Assembly: GCA_030248195.1 (NCBI GenBank)
Contig: JASAND010025975.1
Span: 1 to 64,000 of the forward strand
Direction: 5' to 3'
DNA: 64,000 nt
DNA from: Trissonchulus latispiculum
Taxonomy: Eukaryota; Nematoda; Enoplea; Enoplida; Ironidae
Numbering within the stretch: position 1 is the stretch's first letter; each line of letters begins with the position of its first letter. The translations under genes and the position numbers were made by a program. Positions 45,864 through 59,280 of the stretch are shown here, piece after piece. A model generated the notes under the pieces. It made no database searches. It was not told where the DNA came from and saw nothing but the letters and a program-made list of their open reading frames with translations.

Positions 45864-48800
45864 GGAATCTTAGTAATTTCCTACTAAAGTGCTCCAGTGC
45901 GATAAAGACATAGCGGAGCGATTAGTATTTTCCTACTAAAGTAGTCCAGTATTTTAAAAACTACTGAAATAGCTAGTAAACTTTACTGATTTTGTGAACA
46001 TTTACTGCTTTGCATACTAACTATGGAATTTCAGTAGTTTCTACTAGATTTTAGTATTAATATGGACCCCCAAAAATTTTTGGGGGCAAAAATTGGATTT
46101 TCCAGTACTGGACTCAGTAGTAGATTCTACAATCTCCTAAAATAGTATGAGCACCAAAAATACTGGATTTTCCAGTAGTTTTTACTACTTTCTCCAGTGG
46201 TTTCTACTAGACTCCTAGTACAGTCTGGGTACCCAAAATACTGGATTTTCCAGTAATTTCTATGGTTTTCCAGTAATATCTATAGACTTCTAAAATGCTC
46301 CGAGCACCGAAAATACTTGATTTTCCATTAATTTCTACCGGTTTTTCCAGTAATATCTACTAGACTCCTAATGTCTGTAGTCTGAACCTATGAAAAATAC
46401 TGAAGTTTTAGAAAGGACACATTTTCTCTGAACTAAACTGTATGCGTTTCAACCTTCACTCCATTCATAATGGTCGATTTTCCCAACGTTGGAAAATCCC
46501 CCGCGTTCCCTTCACCGCCGTCAGCACCCACGCAGGTGCATAACGGCTACAAAAATGAGCCCCTTAACTTCTGGTGATACAGAAGCAGAGACCAGGACAA
46601 ATGACTTGCCCAAAATCTGATCGCTGAAAACTTGTTCGTTTATCCCCTTATATACTCTCATTGCAGCATCAGCGTATCGAGTACTTTTGTACTGGATTGT
46701 CCAGTAGTTTTAACAAGATAATCCAGTATTATATAGTGGACCCCCAAAAATATTTTGGGGATGAAACTACTGGATTTTCCAGTAATTTTTACTGGTTTCT
46801 CCAGTAATATCTACTGGGCTCCTGAAAAACTCCGAGCACGAAAAATGCTGGATTTTCCAGTAATTTTTACTGGTTTCTCCAGTAATATCTACTGGACTCC
46901 TGAAATACTCCGAGCATCAAAAATACTGGATTTTCCAGTAATTTTTACTGGTTTCTCCAGTAATATCTACTGGACTCCTGAAAAACCCCGAGCACGAAAA
47001 ATACTGGATTTTCCAGTAATTTTTACTGGTTTCTCCAGTAATATCTGCTGGACTCCTGAAAAACCCCGAGCACCAAAAATACAGGATTTTGCAGTAATTT
47101 CTTCTGGTTTTGCCAGTATCCTGGTTATCTCCTGGATTCCTAAAATACTCAGGTCACCAAAAATATGGTTAATGCTCATGAGTATGCAGTGCTTTTCATT
47201 AGTTATTAGGTAACACTGGTACGTACTTCGTTGTAAATTCACGTAGTGTTTGTTTGTGTTGTGCTGTGTTAACGTTTGTTTTCCGAAAAAAGCATTGAAA
47301 CCGCTATACAGATAAATTGCAGTTGAGAATTATGTTCTTCATTAATGATCTCTCTTGATGATATGGAATATAAGCAAACTTAGACAGTCATTCTTTTACC
47401 GGTAGCTCCAATTTCTGTTCCTTTTACTCTTTCAGTCAGCAACCCGTCGAAGTTCTTTAGTTTTGTCTGCACCAATTTTTTAAGAGCAGAACATCAACCA
47501 ACCAAACCTTAAGGTATCACACAAATTATGCAAAACTAACTTTAATTTCTGTCGACGACCAAAAACCTTAATTTCATTGGTTAAAACTACACAGGATCCG
47601 TTTAAGCTTCCACAAAGCAACTCTGCTTAGCATCGATTACGTATAGATTAAAATTCACTGGCTTTCGATTTTAATAGGATTGAACAAAAACGATTCAAAT
47701 TTTTGTAGCAGCAAAGCCGATACTTCCAGTTACTGGTGTATCTACCTTGCCATACACTATGTATCAGCATTATAATTTAAACACTTGCAGTAAATGCAGA
47801 CATCTTTACGACTGACTTCATGTTATTCTCAGCATAAAATAATGCAGCTTACTTTTAAATTGTTAGAAAATTTAGTAACGTAATAAACACGTGTTAGGGC
47901 ATATTAAGAACTTAAGGTGGTGATTCCTTTTTGGTACATATAATATATATGTCATTGGTTGGCGGCTCAATTCCAGATGAAACAACTTGATGGAACTTTC
48001 AAAACAAGTTCCTTTAGCATTCTAACACTCTCCGGACAATTCCGCTTCAAAAATTTGACATTTGCGTTCAGGACAGTTTTTACCAGTTTTAGAAATTGGA
48101 CAGCAGTTGCACAGTTATATATACTGTAGTTATATTCATTTGAAAGATCTCGTTGTGCTTTATATTTTTGCGTTTTGAAGTGATTTTCTTGCTCTGCGCT
48201 ATCGTGAGATAGAGCCAGTCTTGCTATTTTGCCTTCCGAAAGCTGTCATTTTTGCAGAAATCAAATATTGCATTACTTGTTAAGCGACGCAAACCGTCTC
48301 AAACTCTGCAAAAGCCAAAATTAGTTTCATTGTTTTCCTAAAAGAACAAATATTAAGCTATGTTTTAATAGAAATCAATTCTTAACTCCAAGTGATAAAT
48401 GAGTAATAATGGTTCAAAGTTGATTATTCCAAAAGGAATCACCACCTTACAAATTCTTAGAAATATTGCCAACTTCTTTTGGAAATAAAAATTATTAATT
48501 GAATCCAGCATTTCTTGCTGTCAGATTGCATAAGTAGGTAAGTAGAATTTAGTCTGCTCTAAGCACCATTGGAACGGCCAAATATTTCATTTCGTGTTCA
48601 GAGTGTTTTACGAGTCCAGTAGACATTACCAGTATCAATCAGTTATGGGAAAACCACTAGTTTTGCGTTTCGGTATATTTTAAGACTCCAGTATATATTT
48701 TTGGTGACCGGAGTATTTTAGGAGTAGGAGATATTACTGCTAAAGTCAGAAAAAATTACAAATTACTAGATAATCCTGTATTTTTGGTGCACGGGATATT

Positions 48801-49386
48801 TTTGGAATCCAGTAGATATTTCTGGAGAAACCAGTAGAAATTACTGGAAAATCCAGTATTTTTGGTGCTCGGTGTATGTCAGGAGTCCAGTAGATATTAC
48901 TGGAGAAACCAGTAGAAATTACTGGAAAATCCAGTATTTTTGGTGCTCGGTGTATTTCAGGAGTCCAGTAGATATTACTGGAGAATCCAGTAGAAATTAC
49001 TGGAAAATCCAGTATTTTTGGTGCTCGGGGTATTTCATGAGTCCAGTAGATAGTACTGGGGAAAGTTAGTAAAAACTACTGGAAAATCCAGTATTTTTGT
49101 GTTTCAACACTTTGTACGAGTTTGGTGCAATTTAATACTGGATCCAGTACAAATTACTGGAAAATCCAGTAAGTTGAATAACCCAAATCCAGTAAATGTT
49201 ACTAAAATATTTAGTAGAAACTACTGGAGAAACCAGTAATTTCTTACGAAGACATTTCCAGTACTTATTACTGGACTACCTCCAGTACTTATTACTCCAC
49301 CATCCAGTCAAATCTACTAAAGTCTTTAGTATTTCTGAGCTACTGGAGTTGTTCCAGTAGAAACTACTAAAGTATTTCTAAGAGTG
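45864..49386. mobile_element. Palindrome-array element, copy B (inverted, one end missing)
   Basis: It mirrors copy A. The right end TTTCTAAGAGTG at 49375-49386 is intact; the left terminal repeat is deleted. Next to the intact end is a GGGCCCCAGCACTAGGGCCCC-like hairpin (49387-49409), which in the left arm is replaced by G-runs. Confidence 0.8.
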
Positions 49387-49855
49387 TGGGCCCCAGCACT
49401 AGGGCCCCAAACGGAATCACCATCATAATTTTTGTGTCACAAAAGTAAGCAATTTTGCCAGTTACGCATAACGAGCAGAATGTATTCATTATAAACTTTC
49501 ACTTTCCAACACCTACAATTAAGAAGGTTACAACGATTCGAGAAAGAAAACCAGCACCAACTGCGGGTTTAGTTGTTACTGGTACTTAACTACTAACCGC
49601 ACTAGCCGCAAACTAGCCGTTAATTATAGCGCACCAAGTACATATTTATAACTGGCAGTCAATCTGACCACTCATAACGATACTTACGAATTCTTGCTTG
49701 CAATACGTTAGTTACACAACGTTACAGACTAAATCACAACTACAACAGGTTTCCCCTACATTAGTCATCCGCTTACAAAAATGATGTAAAATTATTAACT
49801 ATTTTGCAGGGATGTTCACAAACAAACATTAACATCTAAATAGAAAAGCAATAAC

Positions 49856-50066
49856 CTGCTAACAAGATCATCCCTTTATCGTTTCTTAATGATTTACTTT
49901 GTAGCATTGCAGTTAAGGCAAACATGCTGATTAATGCAGCAATTGATGTAGTCACCGGCTGAAAACCAAAGACAGCCATTTTCAAATTCAGTGCTTGGGG
50001 TAGTAAAGGATTCGGTTTGACGGCTTCCACTGTCAAATTAGAAACACTGGCGTTTTTAAGTGTCAT
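49856..50066 (-). pseudogene. Receptor exon 1 copy, right arm
   Basis: It is identical in peptide to the exon at 41166-41376 but on the minus strand. It faces away from the exon 2 at 53645, so it cannot be spliced to that exon in cis. Intact as an exon, orphan in context. Confidence 0.7.
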
Positions 50067-50571
50067 TTTGTATGCAATTATGACCGCAACTACTACAAGA
50101 TACCCTCGTTTCTGCTATGTCTAAAAACCAGTAGGCGATGTTAGATATTCCGGCTCTAGCAAGTATACATCAGTACAATCAACATTCATGTCACTAATTC
50201 AAATCTACATCACAATCAAAATAATACTCGAATGTTATTAGAATTTTGTGAAACTATCCACCTGTGCAAGGATTAAGTATCATTAGCCAATATTGCAAAT
50301 ATGAGCTGAGCTCGCAATTCGCGTGTGACATAAATTTAGGTTCCGTTATGCATTTGGGTGGCATCAAATTAGGTCCCCGTAGGTAATCAATGTGTATAGA
50401 GAAGTGATGGTCTGTGAGTGTGAAGCTAGTGTTGCTACAGAGGAGATAGGTAAGTGAAGAAGAAGTAAATAATAGTATACACTAAAATGACTAATACCAA
50501 TATATGTGTAATAATAAAGATGAAGGAATAGATGGAAAAGCTCGCTCTACTTGTAGTTATCAACAGATGTG

Positions 50572-51792
50572 TAGAAATAAGGATGAAGGCATGAAGAATG
50601 AAATTTCTGTCAGACCATCGCACTGTGGATGGTAAAGAGTTGTTTGCCTTTTTCGCATTTATTTACGTCCTTTACCAAACGGGAGGTAAAGTTATTACCC
50701 TGATCCGAAAGCAGAATACATGGCCATCCATGCCTAGAAACGATTTCCTCTACAAATTTCCTAGCGACAACGTCGGCTTCCACTGAGCTAACAGCGAAAG
50801 CTTCCGGTAACTTGGTAAAATAGTCAGCAAATACCAGTAAATACATGTCCTTTCGTTTTGTTTTTGGAAACGGTCCTAGTACGTCCACACCCATCATATC
50901 AAAAGGTCCAGTTACAGGAATAGATTGCAAAGACGGTTTACTTGGAGGTGACTGTTTTCTCTCTTGGCACTTCAGACGGTTTTTGTAGTAGAATCTAACG
51001 TCCGCAGTCAGATTCGGCCAATAGTAACGTGGTAAAATCTTGCCATGCGTTTTTTGAAATCCTAGATGTCCCGATAACGGGGCATCGTGGATCTGCTCTA
51101 AAATTGTTAGCTTCATCTCGACTGGTATTACCAAACGCAGTGTTCGCTTCCTTCGTGAACGGAAGTATAAAACTCCATCACGGACAACGAACTTCCCTTC
51201 ACTGCACCCGGGAGGCAAAACAACATCGTCGCCAACTTTCTTTCGCTATATTACTTGCAAAACTGGTCTTTCTTTTGTCCCTCCTTGACATTATCCAGAT
51301 TAAGGTCAGCATTGACTAAGTTTTCCTCGATGGTATCGTCCGGGTTGGGTTGTCTGGGTAATGACATCTGCGTTTCCATTTGATAATCCAGGGCGATGCT
51401 TAACTTCCAAAATGTTGTACTGTCCCAATCCCAATCTCCAATGGGCCAATTTTCTTGAAAAATCTTGGATAGAATTTAACCAATGTAGTGGTTTGTGGTC
51501 GGTAACCACTGACATTTGGTTCCCATACAAAAAAGGTTGAAAATACTTGACACCCCAGTGAAGCGCTAGTGCTTCCCGATGTATGGTTGAATAAACTCTC
51601 TCCGCTGTGTTTAGTGATCTACTGCCGTAAGCAATGGTGATCTCCCTTTTGTCCATGATTTGGGCTAATACAGCACCCAGACCAAAATTACTAGCATCTG
51701 TGTACAGAACAAAACGTTTTGAAAAATCGGGCATTCTTAGTATTGGCGAGCTTACCGGTCTTTTTTTCAAAGTTTTATGCAAGTTTGCAAGT
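50572..51792 (-). pseudogene. Ty3/gypsy pol fragment, right arm
   Basis: Mirror of the left-arm fragment, with the same frameshifts between RNase H and integrase and before the catalytic Glu. It keeps TDHKPLHWL in the RNase H domain. The shared breaks show decay before duplication. Confidence 0.85.
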
Positions 51793-53384
51793 ATTATTTG
51801 TATTCAGCCAATCTCTTATTTGCCTTTCTTTCAACATTTTCTTGACCCTTTTAATACAATTGCTTTTCCAGCCATATAGTTATTACTGTTCGGTTGAACT
51901 GAATTTTGATCGAACCGTAAGAGTAAGGAACTGACATACTGATAGTGTCAATAGTCGCATAGAAAACTTAGTTGAGAGCTTTTCCTGAAAATAGCAGGCT
52001 TAGGTTTCGATGAACAGAGAAACAAAATATTCTTACATAATCCAAATGTCTTGGGTTAGAATTTTTGGGTCTCAGTTCTCAAGTGACAATTTCATTTCAT
52101 GTCTTAGGCGAACTACTAGCCAAATAGTTGCATCGAATGGTGTTGCTAATTGAGAAGATGTTAATGAATGATAATCTTTGTAGCTCCTGGCTTGACTATA
52201 AAAACAGCTGCATAGGCAATAACAAACAGTTTGATGGGACACACTTAGTCATCACGCCTTCGCATATGGCGGCTGGCACAACATTTTTACATTATCATGA
52301 TTGGCTTTGTTATGGCTATGATTTATTTTCCAGGAATCCTGTCTTTGCTGTGCGTACCAGCGTTGTTTGTTAACCTATGAGCAGGCGCGAAAACAACGTA
52401 AAGTTCTGAAGGCGCAGATGTTTTCTAATCTGATCTATTATAAAGATATGGTAACGTTAGCCATTTTCAGAATATCAAAACTGGTTCTGGGATTTGTCTA
52501 AGTTTTGGCCAGAATTTTTCTTATGTTCTTATAAGTTTGCTTATAAAGACTTGCTCTCTGCTTCGCATTAATAAGCTTTCCAGCTGGGGCAAACGTTTTC
52601 GTGATTACTCTCGACTGATGTGTTCAGTGAGCCCCAGAGAACAGTTTTTAAAAAATTTCATGATAACAAGGAGAACTTTTGCATCACATCGACTTTGTCT
52701 TTTGCATACACATAGGAGGAATCTATGAACAAAACGAGACAAGTAGTAACATCATAGCATGACTCTTTCAGTGCAATGGAACAATTCAAAATTTGCAGTT
52801 CAACCTTCGTAGTAAAATTTCGCTCTTTTAATTATAGGGGCTTAAAAAATCATTGCAAGAAATTTGCAAGCGCAACAACAGTAGCAAAGTTTACACTTTT
52901 CAGCAAGACAAATCACTGTTTGTGTCGGCTTAAGTGCTTTATATCAATTTTGCCTGGACTGAGAGCTTGCTGGCTTGCTCGAGAAAGATTGTTGCTAACT
53001 TTCTAGCTGACGAGCTTCAGCAAAAGTTTCAATGGTTAGAGTAATGAAACTGTTGGATAGAAAGTGAGAACGTTTAGTTAGAGTATCAATAATTTTTAGC
53101 AAAGAACTGTTTGAAACTTAGTGTTGTGGTCTGAAACGTGCTGGCTCCTAACAGGCAATGTTGCTTTATGCTTCCTTTAACTGCAAGAAAAGAATCGTCA
53201 CTCGTTTTTTAGTGTTTTAATTCTCTTCCATTTGGAATAATGTTTCTCTAATGCTCTAGTAAACATTTGCATTATTAAATGAAATCATATTTAATATTAA
53301 ATTGAAAACTGATTTTTAAGAGCTTTATCACAGTGATTTCGTCGCAATTATTTCTCGTAGTGACAACCTGACAGCCTGACAGAC

Positions 53385-53579
53385 ATGCTTTGTTTTCATT
53401 TTAGAAAGAAATTATCCCAGAAAGCTAAACGTGCACTAGACGAGATGGAGAACGTTCGTGGAAAGAAGGCTACGGGAACTTCTACATATTTAATCAAGGC
53501 ACAAAAGGAAGTTGCACACCACCAAACACCCGAAAAATTGGGTGCCTTGCGTGGCTCCAACCCGGGTGATCCTGTTTAA
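53385..53579 (+). CDS. Conserved 64-codon ORF, copy 2
   Basis: Same peptide as 37654-37848. It lies just upstream of, and in the same orientation as, the truncated receptor exon at 53645. TTTTAG immediately precedes AAAGAAATTATCC. No function assigned. Confidence 0.4.
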   Translation: MLCFHFRKKLSQKAKRALDEMENVRGKKATGTSTYLIKAQKEVAHHQTPEKLGALRGSNPGDPV

Positions 53580-53644
53580 CTTGCAGAAGCTCTAATCAAC
53601 GGAGCCACAGTTACTTCAGTAAGAATGAACTTTCAATCGGAATT

Positions 53645-54334
53645 ATGGGTGGGCAAGCAAACTCTCCGACTATCGTCATTCTATGGTTCGGTATGGTATC
53701 GTTCTTTGGTATCGATCGATGTCTGGCAATATTTGCCTTCTACTGGTACTGGAAACAGAGCAACCATTATGCCTTCTGCATTTTAGCCTGCGCTGGTTTA
53801 GCCACCTTCGCTGGGTATCTGGCGGGACTGAGCATGGCTTTCATCTATGGATTTTCATCCGAAATACTGGGACTGGGGTGTCGCATGAACGGAGCTTTTG
53901 GGTGGCAGTTTCCTGTGTGGTTTACCTGTTACCAATGTATATCAGGATGGATTGGATTTTTCAGCATGGTGATTGCTACTACTACGACCATATTCAAGGC
54001 AAAGCGTTATCGAAACCAGCCTCAATCGGTAGCAAATTACCAAGGTCATTTGAAAATAACGAAGTATTTTCTGGGAATAGGCAGCATTTCGTTTGTTCTT
54101 GTGGTACTGCCGAAAACGCTGCTTGCCCTTCAACGATTTGTTCAAGTGTCCGTATTTCCGACCAATACAAACCCGTCTCAACTTTTCAATGTGATAATGC
54201 CGGCAAGCAGTCCACTGAATATAGCTTTACTGGCACATCTTAATGCTGAATTCAAGGAACAATTAATCAGGCTGGCGTTTTGTTCGCGGGAAGCGAAGTC
54301 GGAGCAAGTTGTATCTATGTTTCGTTCAAAATAA
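53645..54334 (+). pseudogene. 5'-truncated receptor exon 2, 229 codons
   Basis: Homologous to receptor 2 from the end of TM3 onward: GIDRC at 22-26, AFYWYWKQ, ECL2 Cys in LGCRMNG, TM5, ANYQGHLKITKYF before TM6, LNAEF at the end of TM7. The segment before GIDRC has been replaced. Receptor 2 has NPTITMLFGIDRC, whereas here an unrelated MGGQANSPTIVILWFGMVS leads in, so TM2, most of TM3 and the TM3 cysteine are absent. The remaining frame is undamaged, indicating recent loss or an unrecognised alternative upstream exon. The exon was probably complete before the inverted duplication, whose boundary (53814) cuts through it. Confidence 0.7.
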
Positions 54335-54956
54335 TGAATGAATCTACGCACACTTATAATAATGAAATCTTCAATTTAAAACTAACGATGAATTAATGTC
54401 AAGGGGCAGGTATCCACCATAATGAAAATTTAATGTATTTATTTAACAATTATTCCTATTAAAATTAGTTACAGCTGCTTTGCAAATTTCATGCTAGAGT
54501 TAGAGATCACCCTCCTGATGGTAATGTCTGGAAATTTTCGTTAATAGGTTCCACAGAAAAAGCCTTTCGCGAGAAAGTGGGTATCAACATAATTTCCTGT
54601 TTTTTGCTATTTCATAGTTCGTCAAATACGCCTTTATGTCCACCATTTTTCTAAGCAAAATCAGAAACGTTCTTGAAGATTGGAGGCTGATATGAAATCT
54701 GACTGTTATAGACGAAGACAAACTGACCATCTTTCTGATTCAGTGCTTCTGATGATAAGTAGGAACCACCGTAATGAGCCCACAAATTGCATGGCATGAT
54801 CCTGAATGTAAATAAACTTGACAAGCTGCATTTCATTTTGACAAGTGCTAAACTCTTTAGACAACACCTTACGAATAATTCTGTCATTTGCAAAAAACCG
54901 TCGCCAATGTAAATTTCATGTCTGGCTTCCCCTGAGAAGGATTCTTACAGACAATT
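54335..54956. other. Intergenic between right arm gene and third copy
   Basis: No gene seen; the minus-strand ORF at 54651-54893 has no recognised features. Confidence 0.4.
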
Positions 54957-55069
54957 TACCGAACCATAGAATGACGATAGTCGGAGAATATGTTTGCCCA
55001 CCCATAATTCCGATTGAAAGTTCATTCTACTGAAGTACCTGTGGCTCCGTTGATTAGAGCTTCTGCAAG

Positions 55070-55264
55070 TTAAACAGGATCACCCGGGTTGGAGCCACGC
55101 AAGGCACCCAATTTTTCGGGTGTTTGGTGGTGTGCAACTTCCTTTTGTGCCTTGATTAAATATGTAGAAGTTCCCGTAGCCTTCTTTCCACGAACGTTCT
55201 CCATCTCGTCTAGTGCACGTTTAGCTTTCTGGGATAATTTCTTTCTAAAATGAAAACAAAGCAT
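55070..55264 (-). CDS. Conserved 64-codon ORF, copy 3
   Basis: Peptide identical to copies 1 and 2, even though neighbouring segments of this third copy have accumulated many changes. That contrast hints at either selection or uneven sequence quality. Confidence 0.4.
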   Translation of the reverse strand: MLCFHFRKKLSQKAKRALDEMENVRGKKATGTSTYLIKAQKEVAHHQTPEKLGALRGSNPGDPV

Positions 55265-56862
55265 GTCTGTCAGGCTGTCAGGTTGTCACTACGAGAAATA
55301 ATTGCGACGAAATCAATTTCGTGATAAAGCTCTTAAAAATCAGTTTTCAATTTAATATTAAATATGATTTCATTTAATAATGCAAATGTTTACTAGAGCA
55401 TTAGAGAAGCATTATTCCAAACGGAAGAGAATTAAACACTAAAACGAGTGACGATTCTTTTCTTGCAGTTAAAGGAAGCATAAAGCAACATTGCCTGTTA
55501 GGAGCCAGCACGTTTCAGACCACAACACTAAGTTTCAAACAGTTCTTTGCTAAAAATTATTGATACTCTAACTAAACGTTCTCACTTTCTATCCAACAGT
55601 TTCATTACTCTAACCATTGAAACTTTTGCTGAAGCTCGTCAGCTATAAAGTTAGCAACAATCTTTCTCGAGCAAACCAGCAAGCTCTCAGTCCAGGCAAA
55701 ATTGATATAAAGCAATTAAGCCGACACAAACAGTGATTTGTCTTGCTGAAAAATGTAAGCTTTTTCTACTGTTGTTGCGCTTGCAAATTTCTTGCAATGA
55801 TTTTTTAAGCCCCATAATTAAAAGAGCGAAATTTTACTGCGAAGGCTGAACTGCAAATTTTGAATTGTTCCATTGCACTGAAAGGGTCATGCTATGATGT
55901 TACTACTTGTCTCGTTTTGTTCATAGATTTCTCCTATGTGTATGCAAAAGACAAAGTCTATCTGATGCAAAAGTTCTCTTTGTTATCATGAAATTTTTTA
56001 AAAACTGTTCTCTGGGGCTCACTGATCACATCAGTCGAGAGTAATCACGAAAACGTTTGCCCCAGCTGGAGAGCTTATTAATGCGAAGCAGAGAGCAAGT
56101 CTTTATAAGCAAACTTATAAGAACATAAGAAAAATTCTGGCCAAAACTTAGACAAATCCCAGAACCAGTTTTGATATTCTGAAAATGGCTAACGTTACCA
56201 TATCTTTATAATAGATCAGATTAGAAAACATCTGCGCCTTCAGAACTTTACGTTGTTTTCGCGCCTGCTCATAGGTTAACAAACAACGCTGGTACGCACA
56301 GCAAAGACAGGATTCCCGGAAAATAAATCATAGCCATAACAAAGCCAATCATGATAATGTAAAAATGTTGTGCCAGCCGCCATATGCGAAGGCGTGATGA
56401 CTAAGTGTGTCCCATCAAACTGTTTGTTATTGCCTATGCAGCTGTTTTTATGAGTCAAACCAGGAGCTACAAAGATTATCATTCATTAACATCTTCTCAA
56501 TTAGCAACACCATTCGATGCAACTATTTGGCTAGTAGTTCGCCTAAGACATGAAATGAAATTGTCGCTTGAGAACTGAGACCCAAAAATTCTAACCCAAG
56601 ACATTTGGATTATGTAAGAATATTTTGTTTCTCTGTTCATCGAAACCCTAAGCCTGCTATTTTCAGGAAAAGCTCTCAACTAAGTTTTCTATGCGACTAG
56701 TGACACTATCAGTATGTCAGTTCCTTACCTCTTACGGTTTCGATCAAAATTCAGTTCAACCCGAACAGTAATACCTATATAGCTGAGAAAAGCAATTGTA
56801 TTATAAAGGTCAAGAAAATGTTGAAAGAAAGGCAAATAAGAGATTGGCTGAATACAAATAAC

Positions 56863-58090
56863 CCATACAAACTTGCATAAAACTTTGAAAAAAAGACCGG
56901 TAAGCTCGCCAATACTAAGAATGCCCGATTTTTCAAAACGTTTTGTTCTGTACACAGATGCTAGTAATTTTGGTCTGGGTGCTGTATTAGCCCAAATCAT
57001 GGACAAAAGGGAGATCACCATTGCTTACGGCAGTAGATCACTAAACACAGCGGAGAGAGTTTATTCAACCATACATCGGGAAGCACTAGCGCTTCACTGG
57101 GGTGTCAAGTATTTTCAACCTTTTTTGTATGGGAACCAAATGTCAGTGGTTACCGACCACAAACCACTACATTGGTTAAATTCTATCCAAGATTTTTCAA
57201 GAAAATTGGCCCACTGGAGATTAGAATTGGGACAGTACAACATTTGAAGTTACGTATCGCCCTGGATTATCAAATGGAAACGCAGATGTCATTACCCAGA
57301 CAACCCAACCCGGACGATACCATCGAGGAAAACTTAGATAATGCTGACCTTAATCTGGATATTATCAAGGAGGAACAAAGAAAAGACCGGACTTGCGAGT
57401 AATATGGCGAAAGAAATGTTTGCGACTATGTTGTTTTGCCTCCCGGGTGCAGTGAAGGGAAGTTCATTGTCTGTGATGGAGTTTTATACTTCCGTTCACG
57501 AAGGAAGCGAACACTGCGTTTGTTGATACCTGATCGAGATGAAGCCAACAATTTTAGAGCAGATCCACGATGCCCCGTTATCGGGACATCTAGGATTTCA
57601 AAGAACGCCTGGCAAGATTTTACCACGTTACTATTGGCCGAATCTGACTTTGGACGTTAGATTCTACTACAAAAACCGTCTGAAGTGCCAAGAGAGAAAA
57701 CAGTCCCTCCAATTAAATTGTCTTTGCAATCTATTCCTGTAACTGGACCTTTTAGACTATGATGGTGGTGTGGACGTGCTCGGACCGTTTTCCAAAAGCA
57801 AATCCAGCGGACATGTATTTACTGGTATTTGCTGACTATTTTACCAAGTTACCGGAAGCTTTCGCTGTTAGCTCAGTGGAAGCCGACGTTGTCGCCAGGA
57901 AATTTGTAGAGGAAATCGTTTCTAGGCATGGATGGCCATGTATTCTGCTTTCGGATCAGGGTAGTAGCTTTACCTCCCGTTTGGTAAAGGACGTAAATAA
58001 ATGCGAAAAAGGCAAACAACTCTTTACCATCCACAGTGCGATGGTCTGACAGAAATTTCATTCTTCATGCCTTCATCCTTATTTCTACAC
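56863..58090 (+). pseudogene. Ty3/gypsy pol fragment, third copy
   Basis: RNase H (56873-57247) is cut by an extra frameshift after GQYNI. The integrase zinc region (57539-57742) and core (57759-58049) are in different frames. The Asp of GVDVLGPFP is scrambled, while LLSDQGSSF is kept. It is more damaged than the copies in the inverted repeat. Confidence 0.8.
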
Positions 58091-58394
58091 ATCTGTTGAT
58101 AACTACAAGTAGAGCGAGCTTTTCCATCTATTCCTTCATCTTTATTATTACACATATATTGGTATTAGTCATTTTAGTGTATGCCTACTTGTTGCTTCTT
58201 CTTCACTTACCTATCTCCTCTGTAGCAACACTAGCTTCACACTCACAGAGCATCCCTTCTCTATACACATTGATTACCTAGGGGACCTAATTTGATGCCA
58301 CCCAAATGCATAACGGAACCTAAATTTATGTCACACGCGAATTGCGAGCTCAGCTCATATTTGCAATATTGGCTAATGATACTTAATCCTTGCA

Positions 58395-59280
58395 TAAGTT
58401 GGTTATTTTTAAAATTCTCATATAATTTTCGTGTAATTTTTTTTTGTTTTTTAATTTATTTTAGTTAGTTACATGATTATTGTACTTATTTATGTATACT
58501 TGATAGAGCCTATATATCATACATTACCTACTTTTTTGTCGTAGTAGCAACAAGGATATCATGTAGTAGTTGTTGTCGTCATTGTTTACTACATATCACC
58601 TAGAAACAGTATTTCTTCTTTTTTAGCAGTAGCAGTCATCCCGCCTCCTTCTTTATAACCTCATTTGCTGATTTCTGTCTTTGCTTTCCTTCCTTTTCCT
58701 CCATTAACTACTTCATTTGTTACCTTGTTTACCATATCTGCCATACCTCCAATTCTATCATTTAGATAATTTAGAAAGATTATATTGTTAATATTTTTTT
58801 GATTTTATTTTTTTTTTTTTTTGTTTTTATTTTTTGTTTCTTACCATCTCTTTAATATTTTTTACATTTTTATTTTATTTTTGTGAGCAGTTTAGAGTGT
58901 ACGTTGTCTTTTTTATTTATTCTTTAGTGTTTTGCGTCTTGCGTATAGCATACAGCAATTCGTAATTATCATTTTTAGTTGTCAGTTTTCATATCAACTA
59001 CCAATTTTTAATATGTACTCTGTACTTTATAGTTAATTTGTGGTTTGTGCCTTTTGTAGTTAGTTGCCAATTACCACTAAAAACTCAGTTGGTAGTTGTT
59101 TCTTTCTCGTTTCTCTGTTCCCTTTTTCGTGTTTTTTGTAGTGAAATTTATAATGAATCCTCTTAGAATACTTATTCTACTGGACAACCCATAGCTAAAA
59201 TAAAAGACTTTAGTAGATTTGACTGGATGGTGGATAATAGTACTGGATAGTCCAGTAATAAGTACTGGAAATGTCTTAGT
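58395..59280 (+). pseudogene. Degenerate or corrupted receptor exon 1 and flanks
   Basis: It aligns in register with 40980-41900, but G is strongly depleted and T/C enriched. The exon-1 stretch at ~58577-58790 still follows the left-arm exon (for example TTTAGATAATTTAGAAAGATTATATTGTTAAT against TTAAGAAACGATAAAGGGATGATCTTGTTAGC), with no open frame. It is followed by T-homopolymers (58800-58840). If this is consensus error, the true sequence may be an intact exon 1 for the receptor at 63431. Confidence 0.55.

Larger units (their letters stand above)
45864..53814. repeat. Right arm of the inverted repeat
   Basis: Reverse complement of 37420-45316. It starts GGAATCTTAGTAATTTCC, having lost the terminal ~31 bp of the palindromic element, and ends inside receptor exon 2 at CCTTCGCTGG, after which the exon continues intact. 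Confidence 0.9.

Noticed and set aside
37420..53814. Inverted repeat as a missed-adapter long-read artefact
   Set aside because: Such artefacts give a perfect palindrome without spacer. Here there is a unique ~0.55-kb spacer, differing ends and sequence differences between arms. Misassembly of real duplicates is still possible.
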